A stretch of DNA of 64,000 bases from Astragalus membranaceus (taxonomy: Eukaryota; Streptophyta; Magnoliopsida; Fabales; Fabaceae), in the NCBI GenBank assembly GCA_039519185.1, contig CM076847.1, positions 89,004,360 through 89,068,359 of the forward strand, in the 5' to 3' direction. The notes beneath the pieces are model-generated. The model made no database searches and was not told the origin of the DNA. It saw only the letters and a list, made by a program, of their open reading frames with translations. Positions 1 to 11,319 of the stretch are shown in pieces (position 1 is the first letter of the stretch; every line of letters begins with the position of its first letter). The position numbers and the translations under genes were made by a program.

Positions 1-447
1 TATGACTTTACTTGCGTATTTGATTGTTATGCACTTCGCTTGTGAACACTTCTTTTATTTTCTTTTTTGCTTTTTAGTTTGTTTTAAATCTGAATATTCT
101 GTGTTACTGATGATGATGGTGTTGAGAAATTTTTCATTTACTAATTTTAAATCTGATGATGAGAAATTAGTGAAGTTACTGATGTTTCCGGTTGTTTTTT
201 TACTTTATAGTGATTTTGTTTGTAATGCTGATTATGGAATTATTTGTTGTTTGTTAATGTTTATTCACTCTACATTGAATTAGTTAAAAAAGCAACGGAG
301 TCGTACGTTTGTGAAAAGTATATTCTGTTAATGTTAAAAAGAGGGAATATATGCGTGGATGGTTTCTTTTCCTTTTCCTATTTTATTGCTTTACTTGATA
401 GTGTAATTGGTATATATACGTGGATGGTTTCTTTTATGTCAGGTGAG
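1..447. other. AT-rich non-coding leader
   Basis: No convincing coding sequence. The short ORFs here are rich in F, L and V and look like translated AT-rich intron or UTR. A splice-acceptor-like TTTTATGTCAG ends at 442, just before the first plausible ATG of the next gene, so this is probably an intron or 5' leader of it. Confidence 0.4.
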
Positions 448-1074
448 ATGACTTCCCACAGTGATGATAGTGCACATGACAGTGGTCATGAGAGTGAACA
501 TCAGCTCCAAAAAAGGTTCACTTGCCGTGGAATGACAGTTAAGAAGAATATCCTCAATCGGGGGAGCAAAGGGCTTCCTAAAATTACAGTAAGATACTTA
601 CTAATTAACTAACTTTGTTACATACTTTTAACTGTTTGTTATCTAATTTACACAAGTAATAATGCAGGTCAAAAATGAAATGCTAAAGACCAACCAATTG
701 GTGAAAATGGTAGAGAGTTTCAAAGCTTCATTGGTGCTAGAGCAAGGCAGGATATACCAATTACAATCACAAGTTGGAATAATAATAAAGATGCATCTTT
801 GGAGAAATTTAAAGAGGAGCTATGGTATTTGATACAGGTATGGATCTTATTTTGACTATACAGTTATTTTATAATTAAATATGTAAGCATATTTATAATC
901 TTTTTGTTGAATGTAAGTAGAAATACTTTGATGTGGATGACTCTCGAAAAGACTATTGTCTTAAGAAAGCTGGAAAGGCGCACAGAAGATTCAGATCAAC
1001 TCTAACAAGTTGGGTGAGAGATGAAGAAGGGAACATCAAAAACCGTCCCCCACCACGATATGATGGGATTATAA
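448..1074 (+). pseudogene. Ptta/En/Spm-type plant transposon protein, broken
   Basis: Three exons can be traced: 448-588, 668-837 and 921 to about 1070, each with GT/AG borders (donors GTAAGA and GTATGG; acceptors AATGCAG and AAGTAG). Exon 3 encodes KKAGKAHRRFRSTLTSWVRD followed by NRPPPRY, which resembles the plant Ptta/En/Spm transposase family (PF03004 as I recall it). These proteins accompany CACTA-like transposons. Exon 2 opens in the exon 1 frame, but the family-like text (PIGENGREFQSFIGARARQD) lies in another frame, in which a TGA occurs near the exon start, so an indel broke it. The 3' end is lost where the MITE sits. The start was chosen at 448 because it follows an acceptor-like site and opens a Ser/Asp/His-rich N-terminus. 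Confidence 0.6.
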
Positions 1075-1083
1075 TTTTGTTGA

Positions 1084-1367
1084 GGCTTAAATATGTTTTA
1101 GGCCCCTGCAAATATAGGGTGTTTTGGTTTAAGCCCCTGCAAAAATTTTTTTTTGTTAAAAGCCCTTGCAAAATGAAATATTTTGTTATAAGCCCTTCTC
1201 AACATATCCAGCAATCATAGCATTCCATGTTAAGGCTAACATTTTAGTCATAGAAGGGCTTATAACAAAATATGTCATTTTGCAAGGGTTTTTAACAAAT
1301 TTTTTTTTTTGCAGGGGCTTAAACCAAAACACCCTATATTTGCAGGGGTCTAAAACATATTTAAGCC
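1084..1367. mobile_element. 284-bp palindromic MITE, Mutator-like
   Basis: The ends GGCTTAAATATG and CATATTTAAGCC are exact reverse complements. The complementarity continues inwards for about 110 bp per arm, through GGCCCCTGCAAATATAGGGTG and the matching CACCCTATATTTGCAGGGG. The centre is an unpaired loop around 1195-1250. The 9-bp direct repeat ttttgttga lies at 1075-1083 and 1368-1376. A 9-bp duplication is typical of Mutator-like elements. No coding capacity. Confidence 0.85.
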
Positions 1368-1376
1368 TTTTGTTGA

Positions 1377-1552
1377 ATGTGAGCAGAAATACTTTGTTGT
1401 CTATGTTGACATTCAGAATTTGGTTAATGATTTATGTAATTTTTGTTGGTATACTTTGTTGTCTTTGTTGGTATGTATGTATATTAGATGGATTTATAAG
1501 TTTGTTAGTTGGAATTTGATTTGCAATTGGTTAGTTGATTTGAAATTTGGTT
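1377..1552. other. AT-rich flank with a short duplicated segment
   Basis: No gene seen. 1368-1396 repeats 902-930 (the end of intron 2 and start of exon 3 of the upstream pseudogene) with two mismatches, so a piece of that gene was duplicated before the MITE arrived. Confidence 0.5.
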
Positions 1553-2420
1553 CTGTTGTTCCTTGGTTCAAACTCTTAGGTCCTAGCCGTGGATTCGGCC
1601 AGAGGTTTGAGCAAGTTCTTCAATTCCTTGTTCTTCAAGCGATTGCACCAAGGAGGGAACTCTGCTCATTGACTGTGGGTATCCTGACTCCTCTAGAAAG
1701 GGTCAGGTTAGGTGAGAGGGGACTGCGAGCGTTGGATTATACTACTGGCTAATGCATAAAAAAAATATAGATAAAGTGCCAATAAAGCAGATAGATGAAA
1801 TAAACGTAGAGTTTTTTGATTGATTGATTGTCCTTTCTCTGTACAATTACTCTCCTATTTATATACATAGGCCCTCGTCGGCCACTAACACAGCCAACAT
1901 TTGTCTACCGTTGGATCAGTCTAAGATCAACGATTATCATTGTTCCTAAGCCCTAAGGAGGCGGAGTAACCACCCATGATCTTTCTAGCATGGTTAGTGG
2001 GGTGAACTCCCTCACTCTGCTCTTCAAGACATTGCTCCTTCGCTTGATCTTCAGTTGCTCCCACGTTCCATCTTCGTGCATGTCTCTTACGTGCCTTCCA
2101 AGTAAAACCGCCTTGCCTCGGCCACTTAGTTCATTCAGCTAACCTTCGTCCCCAGACAATAACTCAGGCACCCGAGCCTACCCTGGCCGTGGCACTCTAT
2201 AGGCTGAGGCTGTACTCTCTCGGTCTCGCTCATTGCTCCTCGGGCTAACCCATTCCTCGGGGAATTATCTAGTGATATTCCCCGAGGGCTTCCCTTGATA
2301 ATTTTCTCAGGCAATTATCTCTTAAAATCCTTGTCTAGTGACCTGCCTCAATACTCCGGCTCTACTGCCTTCTTCATTCAGTCCTCGGCCTACGACCTAA
2401 TTATTTTTGGGTGTTAACAA
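1553..2420 (-). mobile_element. Probable 3' LTR of a Tat-like retrotransposon
   Basis: Read on the minus strand the segment begins TGTTAACACC directly after a polypurine tract (2421-2436), as a 3' LTR should. A TATA box (TATATAAATA, minus strand) lies about 560 bp in, leaving about 300 bp of R-U5. The outer end near 1553 is a guess because no partner LTR or target duplication is visible in the window. With the antisense PMD gene next door, a Tat-lineage element is the best reading. Confidence 0.5.
1856..1866 (-). promoter_or_regulatory. TATA box inside the minus-strand LTR
   Basis: Minus-strand GTATATAAATA followed by GGAGAG. It sits where the U3 promoter of an LTR read leftwards would be and supports the minus orientation inferred from the polypurine tract. 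Confidence 0.5.
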
Positions 2421-2436
2421 TTGCCCCCCTTTTTGT
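2421..2436 (-). other. Polypurine tract
   Basis: Minus-strand AAAAAGGGGGGCAAT abuts the TGTTAACACC LTR end. This is the usual plus-strand priming site of an LTR retrotransposon. Confidence 0.55.
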
Positions 2437-2721
2437 GCTGCATGTCGCCTCGGGGACGTGACTGATAGGGAAAAAACCTCTTGAGATGACTTGATGTGAC
2501 CGTTCTGAAGTGACTATCCTGTCGTTCCGTGACACTTGCCAGTTTCACTCTGCGCGAAATACTAGGGTGGCGCAACGGTTCCCAAGGTTTGCAAAAGCCA
2601 TAAGTGGTAATGATCACGCGAGACTGTTCGCTTTCTTTGGAAACGCTTCGCTCCTCTTTCGTTTCTCTCTTTGCGAAACAGGACCCTTTCTCTCGCCATC
2701 GTCATCACCACCGCTTTCATC

Positions 2722-4743
2722 ATGTCTTCAAACTCTGACTCTCAGAACCGTGACCATAGTTATGGCGGAAATAGTAGCCAACCAAGTTCTTCTTCTTCTG
2801 GTCCTTCTTCAGCAGTCACTTCCCTTGAAGTTTCCCCACAAGATATCCTCATTGCCGTCCCAGGCGGAGTCACGGTGCAGCCTTCCACCTCTCCCGTTGG
2901 TGAAGGCTTCAATGCCTTCAAACAAACCTTCAACACTTCAGCTTGTCCCGGTATACCACTCACCCAAGATTGGTTCACCGTTGACGCCAAGGTGTCGGAG
3001 ACCAGAGGTTGGGCCAAACCCACCGATGACTATCACACCTGGTTTGATAGGATTCATCCTATCAAGAAAGATGCTTGGAAGGCTTGGGGTCTACGTGACA
3101 TGATCGCCCTTTCTACCTTCGCCATCCCTCATAACTTTGACGTTCTTCTACCCCTCTTGGATTTTTGGTCTTCTACCTTCAACGCTTTCATATTTTCTCT
3201 GGGGCATGGTCACTCCCACCATCCTGGACGTGGCCGCTATTACTGGTTTGCCCACGTTCGGCCGTTGCATCAATCCTGCAAGACTGCCCAGGAAGGTGAA
3301 CTTGGGCCATATCCATGCTGGAGGGGTCTATTCAAAGTTTCTGATTGCCAACTCCTAGTCCGATGCCACCATCACTGACGAAGAACACACTGCTTTCCTT
3401 ATGTACTTCTTCTGCAGATTCTTGTACGGCACTGCCACGGCTGGCGTCGTCCGAGAGCTGCAGCCCTTTGTTGCCATGATGACTAGTGGGGAGGTTTACG
3501 CCTGGGCTCCTTACTTCCTTGGTGAGTTCTACCGAGGGATCCAAGTCATGCTCAAACAGATCAAGGACTACGGTCGAGTCTCCAAGATTCAGGGTCCTAT
3601 GTGGTTTCTCCAGTTGTGGGCTACCCTCTATTTCCCTCATATTCTTTCTGCTGGCTTGACTATCCCCGGGCCACTGACCAACAGATGCTTAGGCCCTTAG
3701 CTCTCAGCCACCCCTTGCCATCGACTGACATCGGCTCAATTCATGAAGGAGTTTCTGAAGACCAACATTACTGAGATGACGTGGTGTCCTGTGTTAGACA
3801 GGAGGTGTGGTCCTACCTGGATCTTTACTCCTCAACGAAAAGAAGATCAGCTTCCTTTATCAGAGCGCGGTACTGCTCGTGATTATTGGTGGTCCGCTCT
3901 AGCGTCCAGGGATTTGCCAATTGGCTGTCTGGCCTCTTCTCGTTACAGCAAGGCTCTAGCAGAGTATTATTATCCCAATTTCGTCTGCAAGTAATTTGGG
4001 CTGATGCAGCATGTTCCTCTACCTTACCGATCTTTGGATGACCTTCGTCGTAGGGAAGGCCTGACAGATGGTCAAGTGTGCAAGATGGTAGTCAACAATT
4101 ATCTCAAAGTTACCGACAGCGTGTGGGCGCACTATGAGGTGTGTCCGGGGGAGACCAGTGCCTTTACCAATTGGTGGCTTGGTGTTAAGGACCTAGTCTT
4201 CCCTCGGGCTCTCGAGGATTATCTTTCCAAGTACCTCAGCCACCATCGTACTGCTCCAACCCTTTCTTTAACACCGACTGGTACCGACGTCGTTCCCTCT
4301 CCTGTTGATAAAGCAACCAGGCCTCCAACTTCCTCTCGACGGCCATCCACTCGATCTCAACAAACCACGGGTATTTCTTTTCGTTCTTTGTGGCTCATTT
4401 ATTGTCTATTCCCCTGCTTCTCATTCCTATATCCTTTCTGGTTGCAGGGCCCTCCGTTGATCCTAATGCGGCAGAAGACGAAGATGATGCTCCTATTACC
4501 TTTAGGCGACCATCTATTCGTCGTGCTCCAATTGATACCCCTACGCAGCCAGCGGCAAAGAGAGCTGCTATGGTGGCAGAAGACACTCCTCGCCCTTCCA
4601 AGAAATCCAAGGTACGGTGTCTCTCCCGTTTTACCTCTTCTTGTTAGCTGGCATTTTGGTTTTTCTCATGGTTATTTTGCTTGCAGACAGTCAATCCCTT
4701 AGTTCCGGATGCACCTTTGACTGCAAATCATTCAGTTGATTGA
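2722..4743 (+). pseudogene. Plant mobile domain (PMD) gene, antisense in a retroelement
   Basis: Resembles the plant mobile domain / aminotransferase-like family (PF10536), found in MAIN-like proteins and in transposons. Start MSSNSDSQNRDHSYGG at 2722 after a pyrimidine-rich leader. Recognisable blocks are WFDRIHPIKKDAWKAWGL, GMVTPTILDVAAITGLPTFG, YGTATAGVVRELQP and YYYPNFVCK, then a Ser/Thr/Pro-rich tail with basic KRAAM and KKSK. Damage: a 1-nt frameshift near 3200 in a GGGG run, and stops TAG 3356-3358, TAG 3698-3700 and TAA 3992-3994. Two clean introns remain (4369-4447, and 4612 to about 4686). The final exon ends at TGA 4741-4743. The gene is antisense to the neighbouring LTR. Tat-lineage elements are known to carry extra antisense ORFs, some PMD-like, from memory of published surveys. 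Confidence 0.75.
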
Positions 4744-5260
4744 GAATTGAGATGGAAAAGTGACTTGTGAAATGTTTCATCAAGGAAATTACAATAATTG
4801 TATTATGCAAAATATGTTGTTTGCGTTTGAATATGTCTATACTCTATATTGATTTAGTAAATCAGATTCTCCCCTTCTGCTGAAAGTTGCTAGAACATCT
4901 CTCTCTATCTCTTTTGATTTAATGATGTCTTTCATTCCCGCTCCTATAGTTAACCTTTTTTTATTATTCATTTATTAATTTATTAATCATTAGTTTGAGA
5001 TACCGAGTTATATTCATGATTCAAAAGTTAACTTGACGACTCACAATTTGAATTGTGACTTAGTAGTAACTATGGTTGCATGTATTACATGTCTACAACA
5101 GTAATAAAATTGTGATTTTAACAGTGAAGATTATGTTATGCTGGTTACTAGGAATATATAGGATCATTTGTAGGTTTTGAATGGATCAAATCCTGTTTTG
5201 TGAAAATTTGTCTAGTCCCCTTGTAACATTTTCTTGCATTGATACAGATCCTTATACATC
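4744..5260. other. AT-rich intergenic DNA
   Basis: No ORF, inverted repeat or tandem repeat recognised. An acceptor-like TTGATACAG ends near 5247, just before the next gene's first ATG, so that gene may have an upstream non-coding exon. Confidence 0.4.
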
Positions 5261-5425
5261 ATGGGAAGATTTAAAGAGGAGAAGAATAAGGGTGATAAGG
5301 CAAATGTAATGGAAGTAAGTTCGTTTTCCCATATTTGCGAATTTTGTTGAATTCCCCATAAGTTAGTGAAAGTCTTATATTATTCTGTATAAACACGTGT
5401 TGTTATTGAATATTAATTGATTTAT

Positions 5426-6622
5426 GGCAGAATAGCACTTTTGGTCCTTTATGTTTGCTCCAGATTTCACTTTGGTCCTTTATCTTTTTTTTGGTCCGTT
5501 TTGGTCCTTTATGTTTCATTTTCGTTTCATTTTGGTCCCCCACGTATTATTTAATTCAATTAAAACATTAAAAACATTAAAACAATTAAAATAATTAAAA
5601 CAATTACAAAAATAAAACATAAACCCATCCCCCCACCGTCCACCACCACCCACCACCACCCACCACCGTCAACCACCGTCAACCACCACCCACCACCTCC
5701 CCCCACCGTCCACCCCTCCCCCCACTCTCCCCCCCTCCCCCCACCGCTGCGCACCCCCTCCCCCCTCCCCCACCGTTCCCCCCTCCCCCCACCCCCCACC
5801 GCTGCGCACCCCCTCCCCCACCGTTCCCCCCTCTCCCCACCCCCCACCGCTGCGCACCCCCTCCCCCACCGTTCCCCCCTCCCCCCACCGCTGCGCACCC
5901 CCTCCCCCACCGTTCCCCCCTCTCCCTACCCCCCACCGCTGCGCACCCCCTCCCCCACCATTCCCCCCTCCCCCCACCGCTGCGCACCCCCTCCCCCCTC
6001 CCCCCACCGCTGCGCACCCCCTCCCCCCTCCCCCCACCGCTGCGCACCCAGAACCCACGACCCGTCTTCTTCCTCTCACACGACCCGACCCGTCTTCTTC
6101 CTCTCACACGTTCTCACTCCTCTCTCTGTGATTGGACCCCAAACTCCACCTTTCAACTCGAAATTTCCCCCTGAGTTCGATTATGGCGTCAATTTGAACA
6201 ATTACAGCCCCTACCTCGTGGGAGAACTCCATAACCGTGAGAGATGGGAGAGAGGGGGTGCGCAGCGGTGGGGGGAGGGGGGAGGGGTTCACGGTGGGGG
6301 AGGGGGGAGGGGTTCACGGTGAGAGAGAGAGACAGATCTGGTGGTGGGTGGTGGTTGACGGTGGGGGGTGGTGGTGGGTGGTGGTGGACGGTGGGGGGTG
6401 GTGGTGGGTGGTGGTGGACGGTGGGGGGAGGGTTTTATGTTTTATTTTTGTAATTGTTTTAATTGTTTTAATGTTTTTAATGTTTTAATTGAATTAAATA
6501 ATACGTGAGGGACCAAAATGAAACGAAAATGAAACATAAAGGACCAAAACGGACCAAAAAAAAGATAAAGGACCAAAGTGAAATCTGGAGCAAACATAAA
6601 GGACCAAAAGTGCTATTCTGCC
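5426..6622. mobile_element. 1.2-kb Mutator-like foldback element
   Basis: Terminal inverted repeats start GGCAGAATAGCACTTTTGG and match the far end for about 190 bp with almost no mismatch. The inner regions remain mirror-related: CCACC-rich on the left, GGTGG-rich on the right. A perfect 9-bp target duplication ttgatttat lies at 5417-5425 and 6623-6631. It inserted in intron 1 of the ULP1-like gene, just upstream of a TTTACAG acceptor that was kept. No transposase is encoded. Confidence 0.9.
5735..6050. repeat. C-rich minisatellite in the foldback loop
   Basis: About nine to ten copies of a unit close to CACCGCTGCGCACCCCCTCC, separated by C and T runs and GTTCCCC variants. A few reverse-complement units recur at 6240-6320. 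The plus strand is almost free of G apart from the CTGCGC core, giving strong strand asymmetry. Confidence 0.8.
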
Positions 6623-9366
6623 TTGATTTATTTACAGAAACGACTGAGGCACGTTGTCAATACTGAATATTTAGTGAAGATTAATGCATCTTTGACTCCA
6701 AAACAAAAGAAATGTCTTCTAATGACACCTTTCAAATCCTTGATTGATCTTGAGAAAAGAAACAAAATTTATTGTGTGTTACTTAGAGAGTTAGTGCGTA
6801 GGTGGGATATACACAGTCATGGTATTCGGGTTGAGAATAGGATTATTTCCTTGACGACCTTAGATGTTTGTTTTGGGCTGGGGCTTCGCATTGTTGGAGA
6901 GCCCGTTTATGTTGATAATGGGAATGAATCTAGCGTCAAAGATTTGTTCAATGGGGGGGGTGATTACAGTGTCAACTATAGTTGAGAAAATGGGAGACTT
7001 GACTCATGATAATGATGTAGAGGATTTTTGTAGGTTGTACATTTTTCTTGCTTTCAAAACCTTATACTTTCCCAAAACTACAACAGATGTCCATACCCTA
7101 CCATTTAGGCTATTAAATGATTTAGGTAGCCTTTGTAAATACAATTGGGGTGGTGAGGTTTATAGGGTCTTAGTTTGTAGCCTAGATCGTGTCGCTCCTC
7201 CCTTAAATGAAGGGAAGAACAAAGATTCGTTGTATATTGCAGGTTGTGCAGCATTACTATAGGTACAACTATAAAGTTACGTGTTTAAAGTTTTTATTAT
7301 TGAGTATTAAATTTTGACTATTGAACTATATGGTGAATCGGTGATGATGTAGATTTGGACGGTTGACCTCCTATGCGTAGTTCAAAAAAGACGCGTTTTC
7401 CCCGTATTTTAGATTGGATTGATGTAGGGTCGGGCAAGTGTTTAGTTTCAACAATATTCGATCCCAAAAAGGTTTGAAAAGGTTATTTAATAAATTATTT
7501 CCTAATTGATTAGATTTGATTAATGGTTGGCTTCATTTTTCTTTTAATTTTAGGAGTTGTAAAAGCTGGTGATTTATAATGATTTATATTATATTTTTGT
7601 TATTAGGTTGTTGAGGATTTACCTTTAAAAGATGAAGATTGTACAAATGAAGTTGTCATTGAAGCCATTGAAAACGTCAAAAGGGACTGCTCATCTCAAA
7701 AGAAAAGCTTATCGACAAACAAAAGTACATTGGGATGAGGCTGTCAATGATTGAGGATGAAATGAAAGTATTTACAAAAGGTGATGGTAAAAGGGCATCG
7801 ACAAGCAATGATATTGTTGGAAGTCGGAAGGTCCCAGAAGCGTCGTATGGACCTAATGTAGTACGTGTGACAACAACGACATATCAGAATGAATTGAACA
7901 AATCGTTGGTTGATTTGTATCGATTGTGTACCCGTCGACTCACAACGTCAATGCAGGACAAGTATGTGTTAATCCTTTTGATAATTTGAAATGCTAAGGA
8001 GTACATTTATTGACAATGCTTCGTCTAATTTATGCAGTATTTTGATTGACTTTAATGGTAATATTCTTACCAGATCTAGCCTCACAACCTTTAGACCAAG
8101 GATATGGCTGGACAACTTTGTAACTACTAAGACCCTTTATTGAATCTGAGTTGTTATTTTATTTTATTTTATTTTCTAATTTTTTTATGAGCTAGTATTT
8201 TATCTGGATAATTTTTTTTCAGGTGTTTGCATTTACTTCGCCTGTGATGATGGAAGAAGAATTTAATAGAACGGGTGTTGTCAGCCGTTTCGTATTTAAT
8301 TCATTCTTTGCTGTGAGGAAATCTAAAAGTCTTTTATTGAAGCAATTTCCTTTAGGGAACATTTTGTTAATACAGTTTTCCTGACCGTAGTGATTTATAA
8401 TGTAGGACAAAGTTATTCGTGAATTACCAATGTTCCAAAATGGGACCCAAAAGCGTTGGAGTTTTGCAGATTATTTGGAATTTCAGAAGTTCCTGGGAAA
8501 ACCCATTTATCTCTTAAACTCTTTCAATTTGGTAAGCGTGTATTTGGAGTTCTTTGGGTCCCATTGTTGTACATGTTCAAATTATGAAAATTACCTAATT
8601 AACTTGTATACATGTTTTAGATTTTTGCACCAACCATGTTTAATGGGCATTGGGTGTGCTACGTGCTAAACAAACACGAAAGGAAGATGTATGTGTTGGA
8701 CTCATTGGAACACAAAAGGAATGAGAATTCGTTTTTGCTTGATTTGGCAATGGTATTGTGTTACGATAACACTTTTTGATTGTTCTATGTAATTATATTT
8801 TCAGGTTTTTCATTTTCATTTAACACTTTTCAGGCCTTTCAAATAAATTGACAATTTAAATAATTGTGATTTTTTAGTGCACCCGTTTTGAAGAGTTGCT
8901 GACTATCATTGTTCGAGGGGAAGTTATTAACAATGTTGTGAGGATTGTTTATGAAAATTTGTCCAAACAACATAATTGGTAAGTCATTTAATTGGTTTCT
9001 TCTATAAATGTTTCAGTTCTTAGTGGTTTTTCATTCTCTTTATTTTTATGTTCTGAAATGCATCTTCTTTGTCGATACAGCCATGATTGTGGAATATATG
9101 TGTTAAAATACTTGGAATTGTGGAATGGTGAAAATACAATGCCTTACTACTCGCAGGTAAATGATAATTTGTTTTTTATTTTGTGTTTTAATTAAAAAAG
9201 TTAGGGTTTTAGTGCATTTGTATTAACAAAAAAACCCTTCGTTTAGGACGATGTACTTAAATTTCGTCGAGAGTATGTCTTGAAATGGGTACTTGATGAA
9301 AGAAATACATTTAAAGAAAAGGTATTATCAGAAGCGAAAGTTCCGGCAGATTTGATGTATATATAG

Positions 9367-10380
9367 CCTTTGGCAAGGTGAGAAGTAAAGTTGTGTCAAA
9401 GGTGGAACAACATTCATATGGTAAGTAAAGTTCTTTTCAAAGTTATACAAGTTTAGTTGCTTGCTTCTGCAATGTCAAGAGGTTTTTTAGTCAAATATGA
9501 AAAGTTGTTGTCAATAAGTGTATCGTTATATTGAGATGTGTATGGTTATATTGAGTATATTGTTTATATATTTTGTTGTATTTTTGACATGAGTCTATTG
9601 TCTACTTGATCCTCCAAAGAGTTGTGTAAAACTAGATGCTATGATTGCTAGACCAAATAGGAGAGTTATGTGTAACCTTTTTGAAGTTTTTTGACTGGTC
9701 CTCACTTCACTTTTGGTTTACAGGGACATAAGTAATAGTGTAGCCTCAGCAGATGCTTCTCAGGACATTGAAGAAAAAAACAAGAAAAGAATCACGTAAT
9801 TGATTCCATTACCAGATTGTAAAATGTTAGGGTGTCACTTTGGATTTAGCTAATTTTATGAACAATATTTAAATATTTTAATTTAATATCAATGTAATAT
9901 CAATTTAATTTGACTTGTTTAGATGATGTCCAATTTTATTATGTTGGGAATGTAATATATTAATTGAGACTACGTAGTAATCAACAGATTGTATTGAAGA
10001 TTTGATGGACCGGGTAGTAATGTATGAAATGTTTTTGATAAAACAGGGTCCTAATAACCTCATTTAATGTCATATGTCAAGACACACTTAATACAAAAAC
10101 TGATTCTGTATTGACGCGGGTTGGTTAAAGCATAAAAAAATGGTTAATTGCTTACCTCATTTGGTCTAAGCTTCTAGATACTCAGTTGATAGGACAAGAC
10201 AAATGGCAAGTGGTTGGTTAGAACTTTAAAAAACTTGGTTAATTGGTTGCTTTATTTGGTCAAACTTTTGTATTGACATAGGTTGGTAAAAGCTTCAAAA
10301 AAACGTGGTTTTAGACGTATGCCAAAGTTGGTTATGGAGTGTGCATTCTCAAATAAGGGTCCCATTCCCCTCATCTAGGG
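9367..10380. other. Intergenic region with degenerate TTGGTTAAT repeats
   Basis: No gene recognised. 10115-10320 has several imperfect copies of a block containing GGTTGGTTA...AAAAAACTTGGTTAATTG. Its reverse complement matches the arm of the MITE at 60539-60770 and the core of the 378-bp repeats at 57.9-58.9 kb. Confidence 0.45.
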
Positions 10381-10420
10381 TCCCACGTGTGGGCACAGGG
10401 AATTGAGACATATATAAATA
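10381..10420 (+). promoter_or_regulatory. G-box and TATA box of the PB1-like gene
   Basis: A palindromic CCCACGTGTGGG-type G-box (CACGTG at 10384-10389) lies 22 bp upstream of TATATAAATA (10411-10420). The first ATG of the downstream ORF is about 78 bp further on, a normal plant core promoter spacing. Confidence 0.55.
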
Positions 10421-10497
10421 CTAGCATAACACACTTATTTGTTGGAAAACAAACACAACTTCAAAATCATATGCAACTTACATTGTGATTTGGAGCT

Positions 10498-11319
10498 ATG
10501 TCCCTTTCTCAGGTAACACAATTCCAAATTGGCACAACGTTGGGCATTGTTTATATTGATGGGGAACATAAAGACTTGATTATTGGAGTAAAGTTTGAAA
10601 GTCATAAGATGAAGTCCATCAGGATCAAGGATGACATGAGCATTGAAGAGCTGAAAACCATAATTCAACAAAAGGGTGGAGATGACTCAAGGATATTGCG
10701 TGAAATGTTCTATCGACGTCCAGAGCCAGCTTATGGGAGTGTTGAGTATGTGAGCATGAAGATTATAACTAATAGTTGCATACAAGATATGTAAGCAGTT
10801 TATTGGAGATTTTGCTCTAAAGGTCCAATAGAGTTGAGTGCTAAATTTGATAGACGTAATGATATTGAGCGTCAAAATGAGTTATCTCCTTGGCCGTCGG
10901 GCTCCGTGCTGTCTTATATATACTACAGGTGCGGAATAGTTAATGCAAGGGATGGAGTCAAGTTTGTTGCTTTTGATGCAAACCCACTCGAACCACTTAG
11001 GCTTCATCACAATATAACTTTTGAGGAGCTGAAGGAAAAGATTCACCATAAATTGAGGCTTGTGAGGCTCGGAGAATGCAGGATCAGTATTATCACGTAC
11101 CGTTATCCTCGATATGATGGAGAAGGAAGGTGTATGTGGTCCATGTATGACGTACTGACAACTACCCATGTTCGTAGTATTATCTTGCACCACTACAGAC
11201 ACAATTATAGTTGTTTCCCAATCGAGTTGTGTATTCGCACGACACAGCCTCCTTCGACTGACCCACCAGTTAGGAGGTCCGTAGAAGAGATCATAGAGTT
11301 GTTCCGGGAACCACGGTGA
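10498..11319 (+). pseudogene. PB1/ubiquitin-like protein of MULE type, one internal stop
   Basis: One 273-codon frame from ATG 10498 to TGA 11319, broken only by TAA at 10792-10794. It has two copies of a fold seen at the N-terminus of plant Mutator-like transposases. Copy 1 has GIVYIDGE, MSIEELKTII and REMFYRRPEP; copy 2 has RCGIVNARDGVKFVAFD, ITFEELKEKIHHKL and SIITYRYPRYDGEG. After the TAA the frame goes on as AVYWRFCSKGPIELSAKFDR, which completes copy 1 in the family pattern, so the stop is a point mutation rather than a gene end. No SWIM zinc finger or transposase core follows. Its promoter looks intact. A stand-alone PB1-like gene is the alternative to a transposase remnant. Confidence 0.55.

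Larger units (their letters stand above)
5261..9366 (+). pseudogene. DUF1985-like / ULP1 C48 protease gene, multi-exon, decayed
   Basis: A transposon-associated ULP1-like cysteine protease; related SUMO proteases cut SUMO from proteins. Exon 1 is 5261-5314; intron 1 holds a Mutator-like element; exon 2 starts near 6638. The N-terminal part carries a DUF1985-like region (LLRELVRRWD, DVCFGLGLRIVGEPVYVDNG, DVEDFCRLYIFLAF, LGSLCKYNWGGEVYRVLV), then RFPRILDWIDV near 7385 and a MIEDEM coiled-coil exon near 7735. The protease core is in late exons: GHWVCYV (His) and MYVLDSLE (Asp) near 8645-8710, Gln in SKQHN, then HDCGIYVLKYLELW (Cys) near 9082. A last exon (about 9247-9366) ends at TAG 9364-9366. 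Damage: frameshift at the G8 run 6953-6960, TAG 7260-7262 at an exon end where its paralog has CAA, and a frameshift near 7700. The protease exons look intact. Confidence 0.7.

Noticed and set aside
5560..6110. Overlapping 116-142-residue ORFs rich in Gly, Arg and Val
   Set aside because: They are translations of the C-rich minisatellite and foldback arms in several frames at once; no start context or domain.
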